DNA of 64,000 bases from Hyphomonadaceae bacterium UBA7672. Lineage in GTDB: Bacteria > Pseudomonadota > Alphaproteobacteria > Caulobacterales > Hyphomonadaceae. Location of the stretch: contig DLHI01000035.1 of the NCBI GenBank assembly GCA_002483135.1, positions 122,448 through 186,447 of the forward strand, given 5' to 3'. The notes under the pieces are model-generated. The model had not been told where the DNA came from and did no database searches. It was given only the letters and a program-made list of their open reading frames with translations. The translations under genes and the position numbers were made by a program. Below are positions 26,707 through 35,271 of this stretch, one piece after another (positions within the stretch are counted from its first letter, which is position 1; every line of letters begins with the position of its first letter).

Positions 26707-26724
26707 ATGTAACTGCCGTTACGT
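26707..26724. promoter_or_regulatory. Palindromic operator candidate between emrAB and tetR
   Basis: The 18-base ATGTAACTGCCGTTACGT is a near-perfect inverted repeat (GTAAC-TGCC-GTTAC core). It lies in the divergent promoter region, 52 bases before emrA and 68 before the regulator start, where a TetR-family repressor would bind both promoters. Confidence 0.65.
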
Positions 26725-26791
26725 TTGAGTTGAAATGTATGCTCACCGACACGAGTATCAAGACAGCTCAACTGGGAGTATCTCTACCAGA

Positions 26792-27445
26792 ATGACAGAT
26801 TCCAATTCAGCCACCGTCTCGCCCCAGCAGGAGCCCGAGGCCGGACGCGCCGAGTTGCGCCGGGCCGCCTTCCTCAAGGCGGCGCGCGATGTGTTCCTGG
26901 AGTTCGGCTACGAGCAGGCCAACATGGCCGAGATCGTGCGTCGCGCCGGGGGGTCACTTTCGACGCTTTATGCCCAGTTTGGCGGCAAGAAGGGCCTGTT
27001 CGAGGCCATGATCGACAGCCGCGTCGAGATGGTTACCCAGCAGATGCAGGCCGAGCTCGCCACCCACGCTCCCCTCCGCCAGGGGCTGCAGCGGATCGGC
27101 CAGCACTTCCTCACGCTCCACGCCAGCCCGCAGTCGATCGACGTCTTCCGCCTCATGGTGTCGCAGGCCAAAAAATTCCCCGATATGGCCGAGGCCTGGA
27201 ACAAGCGGGCCACCGAAGGGGTCCGCAAGGCGCTGGCGACCTACCTGGAAGATCGGGCCAAGGCCGGCGAAATCCGCATCTCCAACTACGAGATCGCCGC
27301 CTCGGTCTTCCTCGACCTCGTCCGCGCCCGCATCCAGTTCCGGGCGCTCGGCGTGCCGTCCTATACAGCAAGCGAGCAGGACATCCGCGAGGCAGTCGAC
27401 CGCGCCGTGAAGGTGTTCACCGGCGGCATCGAGGCGCTTAACTAG
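26792..27445 (+). CDS. TetR-family repressor of the emrAB-like pump
   Basis: 217 residues from ATG 26792; a longer frame from 26735 overlaps the promoter region and was rejected. The N-terminal helix-turn-helix is typical (RRAAFLKAARDVFLEFGYEQANMAEIVRRAGGSLSTLYAQFGGKKGLF in sequence order, around residues 25-70). The C-terminal ligand domain resembles AcrR/TetR_C members. Divergent from emrA with a palindrome between them, so it is most likely a drug-responsive repressor of that operon. Its TAG stop shares CTAG with the convergent hydratase gene stop. Confidence 0.93.
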   Translation: MTDSNSATVSPQQEPEAGRAELRRAAFLKAARDVFLEFGYEQANMAEIVRRAGGSLSTLYAQFGGKKGLFEAMIDSRVEMVTQQMQAELATHAPLRQGLQRIGQHFLTLHASPQSIDVFRLMVSQAKKFPDMAEAWNKRATEGVRKALATYLEDRAKAGEIRISNYEIAASVFLDLVRARIQFRALGVPSYTASEQDIREAVDRAVKVFTGGIEALN

Positions 27446-28221
27446 CGCCCCCTGAAATCTCCCGGCCTGCGCTCGTTCACCGCCTTCACGCCTTCCCGGA
27501 AGTCGTCGGTCTTCATCAGCCATTGCTGCTCGACGAATTCATGATCCGTCTGCGCGCGAACGGCCGCCGCAAGATCCCCGCGCAGCGTCTTCCGCGTTGA
27601 ACGCACGGCCAGCGGCGCATTCTCCGCAATCGAGGCGGCCAGCGCATGCGCCCGCGCCAGCAGCTGATCCAGCGGCGCGACCTCGTCCGCCAGCCCCATC
27701 TTCAGCGCAGCCTCCGCATCGAACCGCTCACCCGTCAGGAACATCCGCGCCGCATTCTGCCGACCGATCAGGCGGGGCAGGGTGTGGGTCAGTCCAAAGC
27801 CCGGATGGAAACCCAGCTTCACGAAGTTCGCCGCAAACCGCGCCTCCGGCGCCGCCACGCGGAAGTCCGCCACCAGCGCGAGCCCCAGCCCCGCCCCAAT
27901 CGCCGCGCCCTGCACGGCGGCGACAATCGGGAGCTCCGTCGAGAACAGCCGCACGGCCTGACCGTAAAGCGGGTTCACCATCCGCTCCGGTATCGGCCCC
28001 TCGCGCGTGCGATTGGAAAGATCCGCTCCCGAACAGAACACCTTGCCCGTCGTCGCCAGCACGACAGCGCGCGTCACGCCATCCTTGTCCAGCCCCTCGA
28101 GCGCATCCGCCAGATCGCGCATCAGATCGACACTCACCGCATTGATCGGCGGCTTGTCGATGGTGATGCGGGCGACGTGGCCGGAGTGGGAGATGTGGAT
28201 GTTGGGCGTGATGGATGTCAT
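27442..28221 (-). CDS. Enoyl-CoA hydratase/isomerase family protein
   Basis: 259 residues, crotonase fold. The first oxyanion-hole block is KVFCSGADLSN (about residues 58-68) and the second is GAAIGAGLGLALVADFRVA; the following FVKLGFHPGFGLTHTLPRLIG includes a Glu/His region different from the classical hydratase Glu pair, so exact activity is open. It likely acts in fatty-acid or aromatic acyl-CoA breakdown along with the acyl-CoA dehydrogenase about 820 bases upstream on the same strand. A lower-GC membrane gene lies between them. Its stop overlaps the convergent TetR stop by four bases (CTAG). Confidence 0.92.
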   Translation of the reverse strand: MTSITPNIHISHSGHVARITIDKPPINAVSVDLMRDLADALEGLDKDGVTRAVVLATTGKVFCSGADLSNRTREGPIPERMVNPLYGQAVRLFSTELPIVAAVQGAAIGAGLGLALVADFRVAAPEARFAANFVKLGFHPGFGLTHTLPRLIGRQNAARMFLTGERFDAEAALKMGLADEVAPLDQLLARAHALAASIAENAPLAVRSTRKTLRGDLAAAVRAQTDHEFVEQQWLMKTDDFREGVKAVNERRPGDFRGR

Positions 28222-28325
28222 TCAAACTTATATCGAACAGAAGGCCAAGCCGCACTTGCGCATCGGTAGGGGCATGCGCGGCCTGCTCGCGCGACAGCTT
28301 TTGGGATCGTCGGCAGGAATGGTGA

Positions 28326-29000
28326 TCAGCTCCACTGAATCTTTGGAAAATCCAACAGGTAGTAAACAACCCGTTCGAACAGGGTGTTGTCTTCTATCAA
28401 CACGTCAGAATCTGCAGCTCGGAACAGCGCATTTGGAAATGCCATTGCAATCGCCAGGGTGAGACAATTACGGGCAAACGACATGACCGCGCTAGCGCAC
28501 ACTAAGACCATGGACAACAGGTAGCAGAAGTTGACGACTCGCATGCCGATGGTCGCCTCAGTCATGTCGAGATCGATTCCAAACGCAACAAAGACCTGAA
28601 ACGTTGCTGCATCAACGAAACCCAAGAATAGCTTTGTAGCGATGGGCAGAATTTCGCTTGCGCTTGCTGCTTGGCCTGACGCAAGGCCCCACATCCAGTG
28701 GGCAGCGACCGCAAACCCGAAAAGGAAGAGCGCGGCAACCAGTGATAGGCCGACCGCTCCTATCGTTCTTCGAAAAAGATCAAGCATATGAGAGCGAATA
28801 ATCGCCGAGGCCTTCCGCTTCGCTCCATCCGGAGTATTAAAACGTCCACTATACAACCGACGCTTGTCTGTTTCTTCGATTTCTTGAACGAGCTTCGTCG
28901 CCAGTGATGTGTGTTCAATTCGACGCAGAACGAACAATACAATCGCGCTAATTATCACGTACGTTGCCGCTATCGGTATTGTAGCTAGCTGTTCGATCAC
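28326..29000 (-). CDS. Four-helix membrane protein with lower GC, unknown function
   Basis: 224 residues from a GTG at 29000 supported by an excellent ribosome site (GGGGAGG, six bases upstream). About four membrane helices: residues 8-25, 83-108, 122-145 and 160-190, with a basic cytoplasmic loop (DGAKRKASAIIRSHMLDLFRR). Nothing like it is familiar. Base composition is near 50 % GC, against about 65 % in flanking genes, and codon use is correspondingly more AT-rich, which suggests recent acquisition. It sits between beta-oxidation genes facing the same way, breaking what would otherwise be a continuous cluster. Confidence 0.72.
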   Translation of the reverse strand: MIEQLATIPIAATYVIISAIVLFVLRRIEHTSLATKLVQEIEETDKRRLYSGRFNTPDGAKRKASAIIRSHMLDLFRRTIGAVGLSLVAALFLFGFAVAAHWMWGLASGQAASASEILPIATKLFLGFVDAATFQVFVAFGIDLDMTEATIGMRVVNFCYLLSMVLVCASAVMSFARNCLTLAIAMAFPNALFRAADSDVLIEDNTLFERVVYYLLDFPKIQWS

Positions 29001-29041
29001 GTGCCGCCTCCCCCAACTCTGCGAGTATAACTAGGTAGCCT

Positions 29042-30208
29042 TCACCGCTTCAACCCCAACAGATTCCGCGCGACCACCCACTTATGCACCTCGGTCGGGC
29101 CGTCATAGATGCGCATCGTGCGCAGGTGGCCGGACATGAGCGAGAGGGGCAGCTCCTTCGTGACGCCCATCGCGCCGTAGAGCTGCATGGCGTGGTCGAC
29201 CACTTCGTACGCCATCTCGGTCGCGTAGGCCTTCACGGCTGAAATCTCGGTGCGCACATCTGCGCCCTTGTCCAGCTTCCACGCCGTTTCATACGTCATT
29301 AGCGTCGCCGCCTTGATGCGCGTGTAGGCGTCGGCAATCCACCACTGCACCGACTGCCGGTTGGCCAGCGGCTCGCCAAACACAACGCGTTGCGGCGCAT
29401 ACTCCAGCATCATCTCCAGCGCGCGCTGCGCCATGCCGATGGACCACGACGCCATCTGCAGCCGCCGGGTGGAGAGGCGCACCTGCATCGGCGCAAAGCC
29501 CTGTCCTTCGGTCCCGAGCAGATTAGCTGCCGGCACGCGGCAGTTCTCCAGCGCGACTTCATAGGTGAACTGTCCGCCCAGCATGGGAATGCGCCGCAGC
29601 ACGTTGAAGCCCGGCGTGCCGCGATCCACCAGGAAAGCCGAAATGCCGCCGCGCGCGCCCTTCTGCTTGTCGGTGACCGCCATCAGAATGGTGAAGTCCG
29701 CTTCCTGCGCCCGGCTGATCCAGATCTTGCGGCCATTTATCACCCACTCGTAGCCTTCGCGCACCGCGCGCGTGATCATCGCGGCAGGATCAGCGCCTGC
29801 GCCCGGCTCCGATATGCCGATGGCCGAGACGGTGCCCTTCTGCACATAGGGTGCGAGATAGCGCTCGCGCTGATCCTCGTTCACCGTCGCCATCAGCATG
29901 CGCAGGTTCGGCGAATCCGGCGGCAGGTGATAGGGAACGCACGTTCTCCCGATCTCAACATTGACGCCGATCATCGCCACCGCCGGCAGGTCAGCCCCGC
30001 CGACATCCTCGGGCGCATCCAGCCCCCACAGCCCCATCTCGCGCGAGACCGCATCGATCCTGTCGCGCTCCTCGTGAGAGAGATACGCGCCCTGCCCAAT
30101 GGCGTCGCGTTCCAGAACCTTCTGCTCGAGCGGGATCAGGTTCTCCCGCACGAACCGCGCGACAAGGTCCTGCAACATGCGGTGTTCTTCCGCGAGCTCG
30201 AAATCCAT
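29042..30208 (-). CDS. Acyl-CoA dehydrogenase family protein
   Basis: 388 residues from the ATG at 30208 (GGGAG nine bases upstream; the longer 30535 frame is non-coding extension). N-terminal helical domain starts MDFELAEEHRML; the FAD-binding middle has AIGISEPGAGADPAAM and WVINGRKIWISRAQEA; the catalytic base position lies in the C-terminal domain with QLYGAMGVTKELPLS and MRIYDGPTEVHKWVVARNLL, matching the short/medium-chain or ACAD10/11-like group. It introduces the 2,3 double bond of acyl-CoA and passes electrons to ETF. Substrate chain length is not certain. Divergent from the TPR gene at 30345. Confidence 0.95.
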   Translation of the reverse strand: MDFELAEEHRMLQDLVARFVRENLIPLEQKVLERDAIGQGAYLSHEERDRIDAVSREMGLWGLDAPEDVGGADLPAVAMIGVNVEIGRTCVPYHLPPDSPNLRMLMATVNEDQRERYLAPYVQKGTVSAIGISEPGAGADPAAMITRAVREGYEWVINGRKIWISRAQEADFTILMAVTDKQKGARGGISAFLVDRGTPGFNVLRRIPMLGGQFTYEVALENCRVPAANLLGTEGQGFAPMQVRLSTRRLQMASWSIGMAQRALEMMLEYAPQRVVFGEPLANRQSVQWWIADAYTRIKAATLMTYETAWKLDKGADVRTEISAVKAYATEMAYEVVDHAMQLYGAMGVTKELPLSLMSGHLRTMRIYDGPTEVHKWVVARNLLGLKR

Positions 30209-30344
30209 CCGTCCCATCTCCCGCCAGTCTAGCGCCGATGGGGGGAGGATGGACTTCTCCCTCCAATAAGGAAAGCGCCCGGTGGACAGCTGGATTGGGT
30301 TGCGCAATCTTGGATACTGGAAGTCATGGTTGGGGAAACATGCG

Positions 30345-31187
30345 ATGACTGTTCGCCGCGCGTTGGAAGTTCTGGCTGTCGGGATGGCGGCGCTGGCAAT
30401 GAGCCCCGCCGTTCTGGCGCAGCAAGGTGATGGAGAGCAGGTAATCATCGCGCCCGCCGAACCGCTCGGTGAGGCGCCTGAACCGGCGCTCAATCCGGTG
30501 GCCGAGAGCGATCTTGGCGCGTACCAGAAATGCATGTTCTTCTTCTATGGCGCGGAAGGCGATGAACCTTCGTTCGACTCCGCCACACAGGAAGCCGGTT
30601 GCACGAACATTATCGAGCTGGGCTCGGTGAGCCAGCGTGCAGCCGCTTACTACGCGCGCGCTCAAATTCGCAGGCGGGATGGCCGCAACGAGCAGGCCCT
30701 TGAAGATCTCGATGCCCTGATCGCACTCGATCCTCGTGATGTTTTCCCAATCCAGAACCGCGCGTCTCTCCATAGCGCAATGGGCCGCCACGATCTTGCG
30801 CGCGAGGATTTGATGACCGCGCTAAAAATCGAACCGCTGAATCCTAGCGCACACAACTCGATGTGCTGGATGCTGGCGATGGAGGAGAAGGATCTCGATC
30901 GCGCGTTGAGCTATTGCAACATCTCAATCGGCCTGATGACCAACAATGCGGCCGCGCTGGACAGCCGGGGTATGGTCTATCTGAAGATGGGCAAGTACGA
31001 TCTGGCCTTGGCCGACTACAAGCGCGCGATGGCGATTGCGCCGGACAACGCACACTTCATGTATGGTCGCGGAATGGTGCTGCTGCGGCTTGGCCGGGCG
31101 GAAGAGGGCAAGAGGCTGATCGATCGTGCCGTAGCTGCCGATCCAACGATTGCGAAACAATACGAGGAATACGGTGTGAAACCGTAG
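30345..31187 (+). CDS. Periplasmic tetratricopeptide repeat protein
   Basis: 280 residues from the ATG at 30345, with a GGGGAA ribosome site and a signal peptide (cleavage after MSPAVLA). After an acidic, Pro-rich linker (EPLGEAPEPALNPV) and a segment with two Cys (C60 region YQKCMFF and EAGCTNI), four to five TPR units follow (AYYARAQIRRRDGRNEQALEDLDALIALDP; RDGR spacing of 34 residues), ending in a last TPR (GMVLLRLGRAEEGKRLIDRAVAADP). Such proteins scaffold protein complexes in the periplasm; the partner is unknown. It converges on the amidohydrolase gene with only six bases between stops. Confidence 0.88.
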   Translation: MTVRRALEVLAVGMAALAMSPAVLAQQGDGEQVIIAPAEPLGEAPEPALNPVAESDLGAYQKCMFFFYGAEGDEPSFDSATQEAGCTNIIELGSVSQRAAAYYARAQIRRRDGRNEQALEDLDALIALDPRDVFPIQNRASLHSAMGRHDLAREDLMTALKIEPLNPSAHNSMCWMLAMEEKDLDRALSYCNISIGLMTNNAAALDSRGMVYLKMGKYDLALADYKRAMAIAPDNAHFMYGRGMVLLRLGRAEEGKRLIDRAVAADPTIAKQYEEYGVKP

Positions 31188-31193
31188 GCCCGA

Positions 31194-32228
31194 CTACAAC
31201 CCCAACCGATAAAATCTGTTCGCCGTACCGAAGAACAGCTCGCGCTTTTCGTCCGCGCTTGCGCCTTTCGCGATCAGCTTCAGCGCATTCCACAGCGTGG
31301 GGTAATCGCAACTGACCTCGTCGACTGGGAAGTTGCTCTCGAACATGCAGCGCTTGGGCCCGAACGCCTCGATGCACGCATCCACATACGGCCCCCATTC
31401 CTTCGCCAGCTGTTCGGACGGCGCACGCTTGTCGGACAGCATCGAGGGGAAGTTGCAGAAGGGCATGGCTAGCCCGCCCAGCTTCACATGCACGTTGGGG
31501 TTCTTCGCGAGCGCGCGGATGTTCTCGCGCCAGACGCCGAACCGCTCCGGCAACCTGCCGGCGTAGCTCGCAAGCCCCAGCGGCGTTCCCACATGGTCCA
31601 TCACAATCGGCGTCTCGGGAAATTGCCGCGCAAGGTCGATCAGCTCGGGCATTTGCGGTTCCAGGAACCACGCATCGAACGACAGCCCGCGCTTGCCCAG
31701 CTCCGCAAAGCCCTCGCGGAATTTCGGCTCCATCATCACGCCGGCCGGGCTGCGGTTCAGCGGACCCAGCACATCCGGATCGGCATCATACGATGTGGAC
31801 CGGCGAATACCCTTGAAGCGTTTCCCGCCCGCCGCCATGTGCGCATCAAGCACGCGGCCCACATCCGCGCCCATCAGCAGCTCCGCCGTGCTCACAATCC
31901 CCGCGCACGCCAGCGTCTTGCCATACAGCCCGCTGGCCGCCATGGCCGCCACGCCATTCACGAACTCGGTCTCGCCAACGCACTTCAGCTCCGCCGGCCC
32001 GTCCGCACGATACATCGAGCGGCATTCGAGATAGACCGTCGCCGCGATGTTGTGGCCGCTGCCCGTGTCCTCCAGCAACTGGTCGAGCAGGTAGTGCCCC
32101 TTGCGATAGCTGATGTGATCGAACGGATGTACCGGCGGCGGAATCAGGTGCATCACCGGCCGCCTGTCCCACAGATGGTGGTGCGGATCAATGATCGGCA
32201 GGTCCGGCTCGATGATGGCTTCAGGCAT
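31194..32228 (-). CDS. Amidohydrolase-family TIM-barrel hydrolase
   Basis: 344 residues. The metal-binding entry motif IDPHHHLWD (residues 12-20), an internal GIRRS, VMDHVGTP late in the barrel, and MFESNFPVDEVS near the C-terminus match the amidohydrolase_2 (COG3618) group of lactonase/dicarboxylic-acid-hydrolase-like enzymes. Such proteins hydrolyse lactones or related cyclic esters, e.g. pyrone-dicarboxylate-type compounds, but the substrate cannot be told here. It is flanked by a TPR gene (convergent) and a DUF4157-like gene on the same strand (61-base gap). Confidence 0.9.
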   Translation of the reverse strand: MPEAIIEPDLPIIDPHHHLWDRRPVMHLIPPPVHPFDHISYRKGHYLLDQLLEDTGSGHNIAATVYLECRSMYRADGPAELKCVGETEFVNGVAAMAASGLYGKTLACAGIVSTAELLMGADVGRVLDAHMAAGGKRFKGIRRSTSYDADPDVLGPLNRSPAGVMMEPKFREGFAELGKRGLSFDAWFLEPQMPELIDLARQFPETPIVMDHVGTPLGLASYAGRLPERFGVWRENIRALAKNPNVHVKLGGLAMPFCNFPSMLSDKRAPSEQLAKEWGPYVDACIEAFGPKRCMFESNFPVDEVSCDYPTLWNALKLIAKGASADEKRELFFGTANRFYRLGL

Positions 32229-32289
32229 GGTTGCGTCGTCTCCCTAAGGAGCAACCATCCGGCAAAAAGCGATGCTTGAAAAGCGGGGC

Positions 32290-32940
32290 CTACTTGATGC
32301 CCATGCGATCACGATACCACGTCACGAACTGGGAGGCCCGATCGCTCGCTTCGTTCTCGACATCGTTCCAGCCGAAGGCATAGCGCGCGGCGAATCCCGA
32401 AAGCCCCCAGTCGCGATACTGCTGCACATGATGCATCTCGTGCGCCCACAGGGCGAGGCTGTTCACATAGCTCTCGTCCTTGAACACGATGGTGTCGATC
32501 AGGGTGACGGCCGCCGCATTGCCATTGCGGATGGCAAAACCAGCAAGGCCCGTCTTGCTCGGATCGCCAATGGCATAACGCACATCGCGCAGCAGCTCCT
32601 CGGGGTAGAACGGGGTCAGTCCCTTGATCACCGCGTCGGGTATCGGCAGCGAGTTGGTCCGCGCCGCGTCGCGCGAACTCTGCAGCGCGGCCGCAAACGT
32701 CTCCGAGATCACATTGGCGCTGTATTGCGTCTGCACCGTCACGAAACTGCTGGAGAAGTTGGCCAGCATGCCATAGGCGCCCGCCCGTCTTTCCGGCTGG
32801 GTCTCGGTCGCCCGCGGCGGCACGATGCGCGTGGCGCTCGCCCCGGCCGCGTTGGGCCCGGTTTGCGCATGAGCTGGCAGGACCGCGCCGGCAAAGGCAA
32901 CGAAAGCGAGGGCGGGAAAGAGACGAGAGGCGCGGCGCAT
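32290..32940 (-). CDS. DUF4157-like exported protein with HEMHH zinc motif
   Basis: 216 residues from ATG 32940 (the frame extends to 33054 but only as low-likelihood sequence). Signal peptide with cleavage after AVLPAHA. The later part contains ALWAHEMHHVQQYRDWGLSGF, a HEXHH-type zinc-binding helix (HEMHH) followed by a downstream acidic DVENEASDRA stretch, as in DUF4157/M-type gluzincin-like domains often called putative metallopeptidases. Whether it is catalytic is unknown. It lies next to the amidohydrolase gene and downstream of uvrC, unrelated to either. Confidence 0.85.
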   Translation of the reverse strand: MRRASRLFPALAFVAFAGAVLPAHAQTGPNAAGASATRIVPPRATETQPERRAGAYGMLANFSSSFVTVQTQYSANVISETFAAALQSSRDAARTNSLPIPDAVIKGLTPFYPEELLRDVRYAIGDPSKTGLAGFAIRNGNAAAVTLIDTIVFKDESYVNSLALWAHEMHHVQQYRDWGLSGFAARYAFGWNDVENEASDRASQFVTWYRDRMGIK

Positions 32941-33050
32941 GTTTCCCCACACTGGAGCGGACGCTTCATACACTGCATTGCCGATGAATCGGACGTGAAT
33001 GTGGCAGGGGCAGGGACGGGTGCAAAGCGGGAACCGCAGACCCCGGACCC

Positions 33051-35174
33051 TCATCCCCCCCGGAAGTGATCATAAATCCGCTGCGCCAGCGCGGCGTTGA
33101 CGCCTTCCACGGTCTGCAGGTCGGCGACCGTCGCGTTGCTCACGCCCTTGGCCGAGCCGAAACGGTGGAGCAGGGCCTTCTTGCGCCGCTGGCCGACGCC
33201 GGTGATCTCGTCCAGCGGGTTCTGCCCGCTGATCGCCGCCGCGCGCTTGGCCCTGTGCGTGCCAATCGCCCACCGGTGCGCCTCGTCGCGCAGGCGTTGC
33301 AGATAGTACAGCGCCGGGTCGTTCGGCGGCAGCTGGAACGGCGCGCGCCCGGGCCGGAAGAACTGCTCGCGTCCCGCATTCCGATCCGGTCCCTTCGCGA
33401 TGGCGACCAGGTTCAGCTCGCCCGGCATGAAGCCGACAGATTCGATGGCCTCCTTGGCCGCCGACAACTGCCCGAGTCCTCCGTCGATCAGCACAAGGTC
33501 AGGCCAGGCGTCGGGTCTTTTGCCCCCCTCCGTCCGAAGGACTGGGGGAGGTGGATCGCCCGCTTCAGCCGGTGAGAGAGAGGGGACGGCCTCGGTGTCA
33601 GCTGGTGGCGGAGCATTCAACTCCTCCCACTCCTTCTTCAGCCGCCCGAATCTGCGCCGCATCACTTCACGCATCATGCCATAGTCGTCGCCGGGCTCGA
33701 TCTCCTGGTCCTTGATGTTGAACTTGCGATAGCTGTTCTTCTCGAACCCTTCCGGCCCCGCCACAACCATGCCGCCCACCATGTTGGTGCCCATGATGTG
33801 GCTGTTGTCATAGACCTCGATGCGCTTCGGCGGCTCGGGCAGGTCGAACACTTTCTGCACCGCGGCGAAAATCTTCTGCTGGCTCTGCGTCTCGGCCAGC
33901 TTGCGGCCCAGCGCCTCGCGCGCGTTCAGCTGCGCCTGCGCCACGATCTCGCGCTTTTCGCCGCGCTTGGGCGTGCGGATCTCGACCTTGTGCTCCGCCT
34001 TCATCTCCAGCGCTTCGGTCAGCAGCTCCTCTTCCTCGATCTCATGATTGAGCAGGATCAGCTTCGGCACCGGCTTGTCGTCATAGAACTGCGCGATGAA
34101 TGCCGTCAGCACCTGCGCCGAGGTGTCGTCGCGATCGTGCTTGGGATACCAGACCGTCGCGCCCCAGTTCTGGCCTGCGCGGAAGAAGAAGGCCTGCACG
34201 GCCGATGCGCCCGCTTCCGAATGGATCGCGAACACATCCGCCTCCACCAGCCCATCGGGGTTCACGCTCTGGCTCTGACGCACGGACGACAGCGCGCGGA
34301 TGCGGTCACGCAGGCCGGCGGCGCGCTCATAGTCCATGTTCGCCGCCGCGCGATCCATCTGCGCCGACAGTTGCTCCAGCAGCGTCTCCGCATCGCCATT
34401 GAGGAAACGTTCCGCCTCCCGCACCAGGTCGCGATACTCGTCCAGCGGAATGATCCCCACGCACGGCGCCGAGCACCGTCCCATCTGGTGCAGCATGCAG
34501 GGCCGCGAACGCGTGGAATAGACATTGTCCGTGCAGGTGCGCAGCAGGAACGCCTTCTGCAGCGTATCCAGCGTATGATCCACCGCGCCGGCCGACGCGA
34601 ACGGACCGAAATACTTACCCTTGATCCGCTTCGCCCCGCGATGCTTCAGCGCTTGCGGCGCTTCATGGTCTTCGCGGATCAGAATATGCGGGAAGCTCTT
34701 GTCGTCGCGCAGGATGATATTGAAGCGCGGCTTCAGCTTCTTGATCAGGTTCGCTTCAAGAAGCAGAGCTTCCGTCTCGCTCGCCGTGACCACGAATTCC
34801 ATGGATCGCGTCAGCGAGATCATCCGCGCGATGCGTTGCGTCTGCCCGCCGATCTTGGCGTAGTTCGAAACCCGCGCCTTCAGGTTACGCGCCTTGCCGA
34901 CATAGAGAAGCTCGCCCATCTCGCCGAACATGCGATAGACGCCCGGCTTGCCGGGCAGGCGGGTCACCTGGTCGCGGATCACGTCCGGCCCCGAAACCCG
35001 CCGCTTCTTCGCCCCCTCAGACGCAAGCATCTCCGACGCGAGCACGTCCACCCCCGAGGAGACTTCCTCGGTTTCCATCTCGATCTCGTCGGGAAAGTCA
35101 TCCTCACCCATGTCTTCGATGGTTTCAGGCTCTTCCGGCGGATCGATAGCCTCAGGGGGATCGCGCGATTCCAT
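33051..35174 (-). CDS. uvrC: Excinuclease ABC subunit C (UvrC)
   Basis: 707 residues from ATG 35174 (a TTG at 35210 also fits the frame). It makes both incisions in nucleotide excision repair after UvrAB mark damage. Order of domains: acidic Glu/Asp-rich N-tail (about 60 residues), GIY-YIG nuclease (GVYRMF and LLYVGKA), UVR motif, RNase-H-like endonuclease region (MVGGMVVAGPEGF, and LVLIDGGLGQLSAAKEA) and C-terminal helix-hairpin-helix (LDEITGVGQRRKKALL). Usual length is 600-650; the excess comes from the N-tail and a Pro/Ala insert at about residues 525-560. Part of that insert is encoded by a palindromic element (33523-33551). Overlap-free gap of 110 bases to the next gene. Confidence 0.97.
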   Translation of the reverse strand: MESRDPPEAIDPPEEPETIEDMGEDDFPDEIEMETEEVSSGVDVLASEMLASEGAKKRRVSGPDVIRDQVTRLPGKPGVYRMFGEMGELLYVGKARNLKARVSNYAKIGGQTQRIARMISLTRSMEFVVTASETEALLLEANLIKKLKPRFNIILRDDKSFPHILIREDHEAPQALKHRGAKRIKGKYFGPFASAGAVDHTLDTLQKAFLLRTCTDNVYSTRSRPCMLHQMGRCSAPCVGIIPLDEYRDLVREAERFLNGDAETLLEQLSAQMDRAAANMDYERAAGLRDRIRALSSVRQSQSVNPDGLVEADVFAIHSEAGASAVQAFFFRAGQNWGATVWYPKHDRDDTSAQVLTAFIAQFYDDKPVPKLILLNHEIEEEELLTEALEMKAEHKVEIRTPKRGEKREIVAQAQLNAREALGRKLAETQSQQKIFAAVQKVFDLPEPPKRIEVYDNSHIMGTNMVGGMVVAGPEGFEKNSYRKFNIKDQEIEPGDDYGMMREVMRRRFGRLKKEWEELNAPPPADTEAVPSLSPAEAGDPPPPVLRTEGGKRPDAWPDLVLIDGGLGQLSAAKEAIESVGFMPGELNLVAIAKGPDRNAGREQFFRPGRAPFQLPPNDPALYYLQRLRDEAHRWAIGTHRAKRAAAISGQNPLDEITGVGQRRKKALLHRFGSAKGVSNATVADLQTVEGVNAALAQRIYDHFRGG
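33523..33551. repeat. Palindromic element inside uvrC coding sequence
   Basis: CCTCCCCCAGTCC and GGACGGAGGGGG (minus-strand view) form a stem with a TTC loop, two mismatches. It codes for PPPPVLRTEGG in the variable linker of UvrC, resembling an in-frame inserted interspersed palindrome. Confidence 0.6.
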
Positions 35175-35271
35175 GGCCGCATAGGTAGGGCGCCCGCGCC
35201 CGTCATTCAAACGCCATTGCCGGGGGATGCTGATGATGATCTGTCAGCAGTGAAACTGGGGAGGGATGTAT

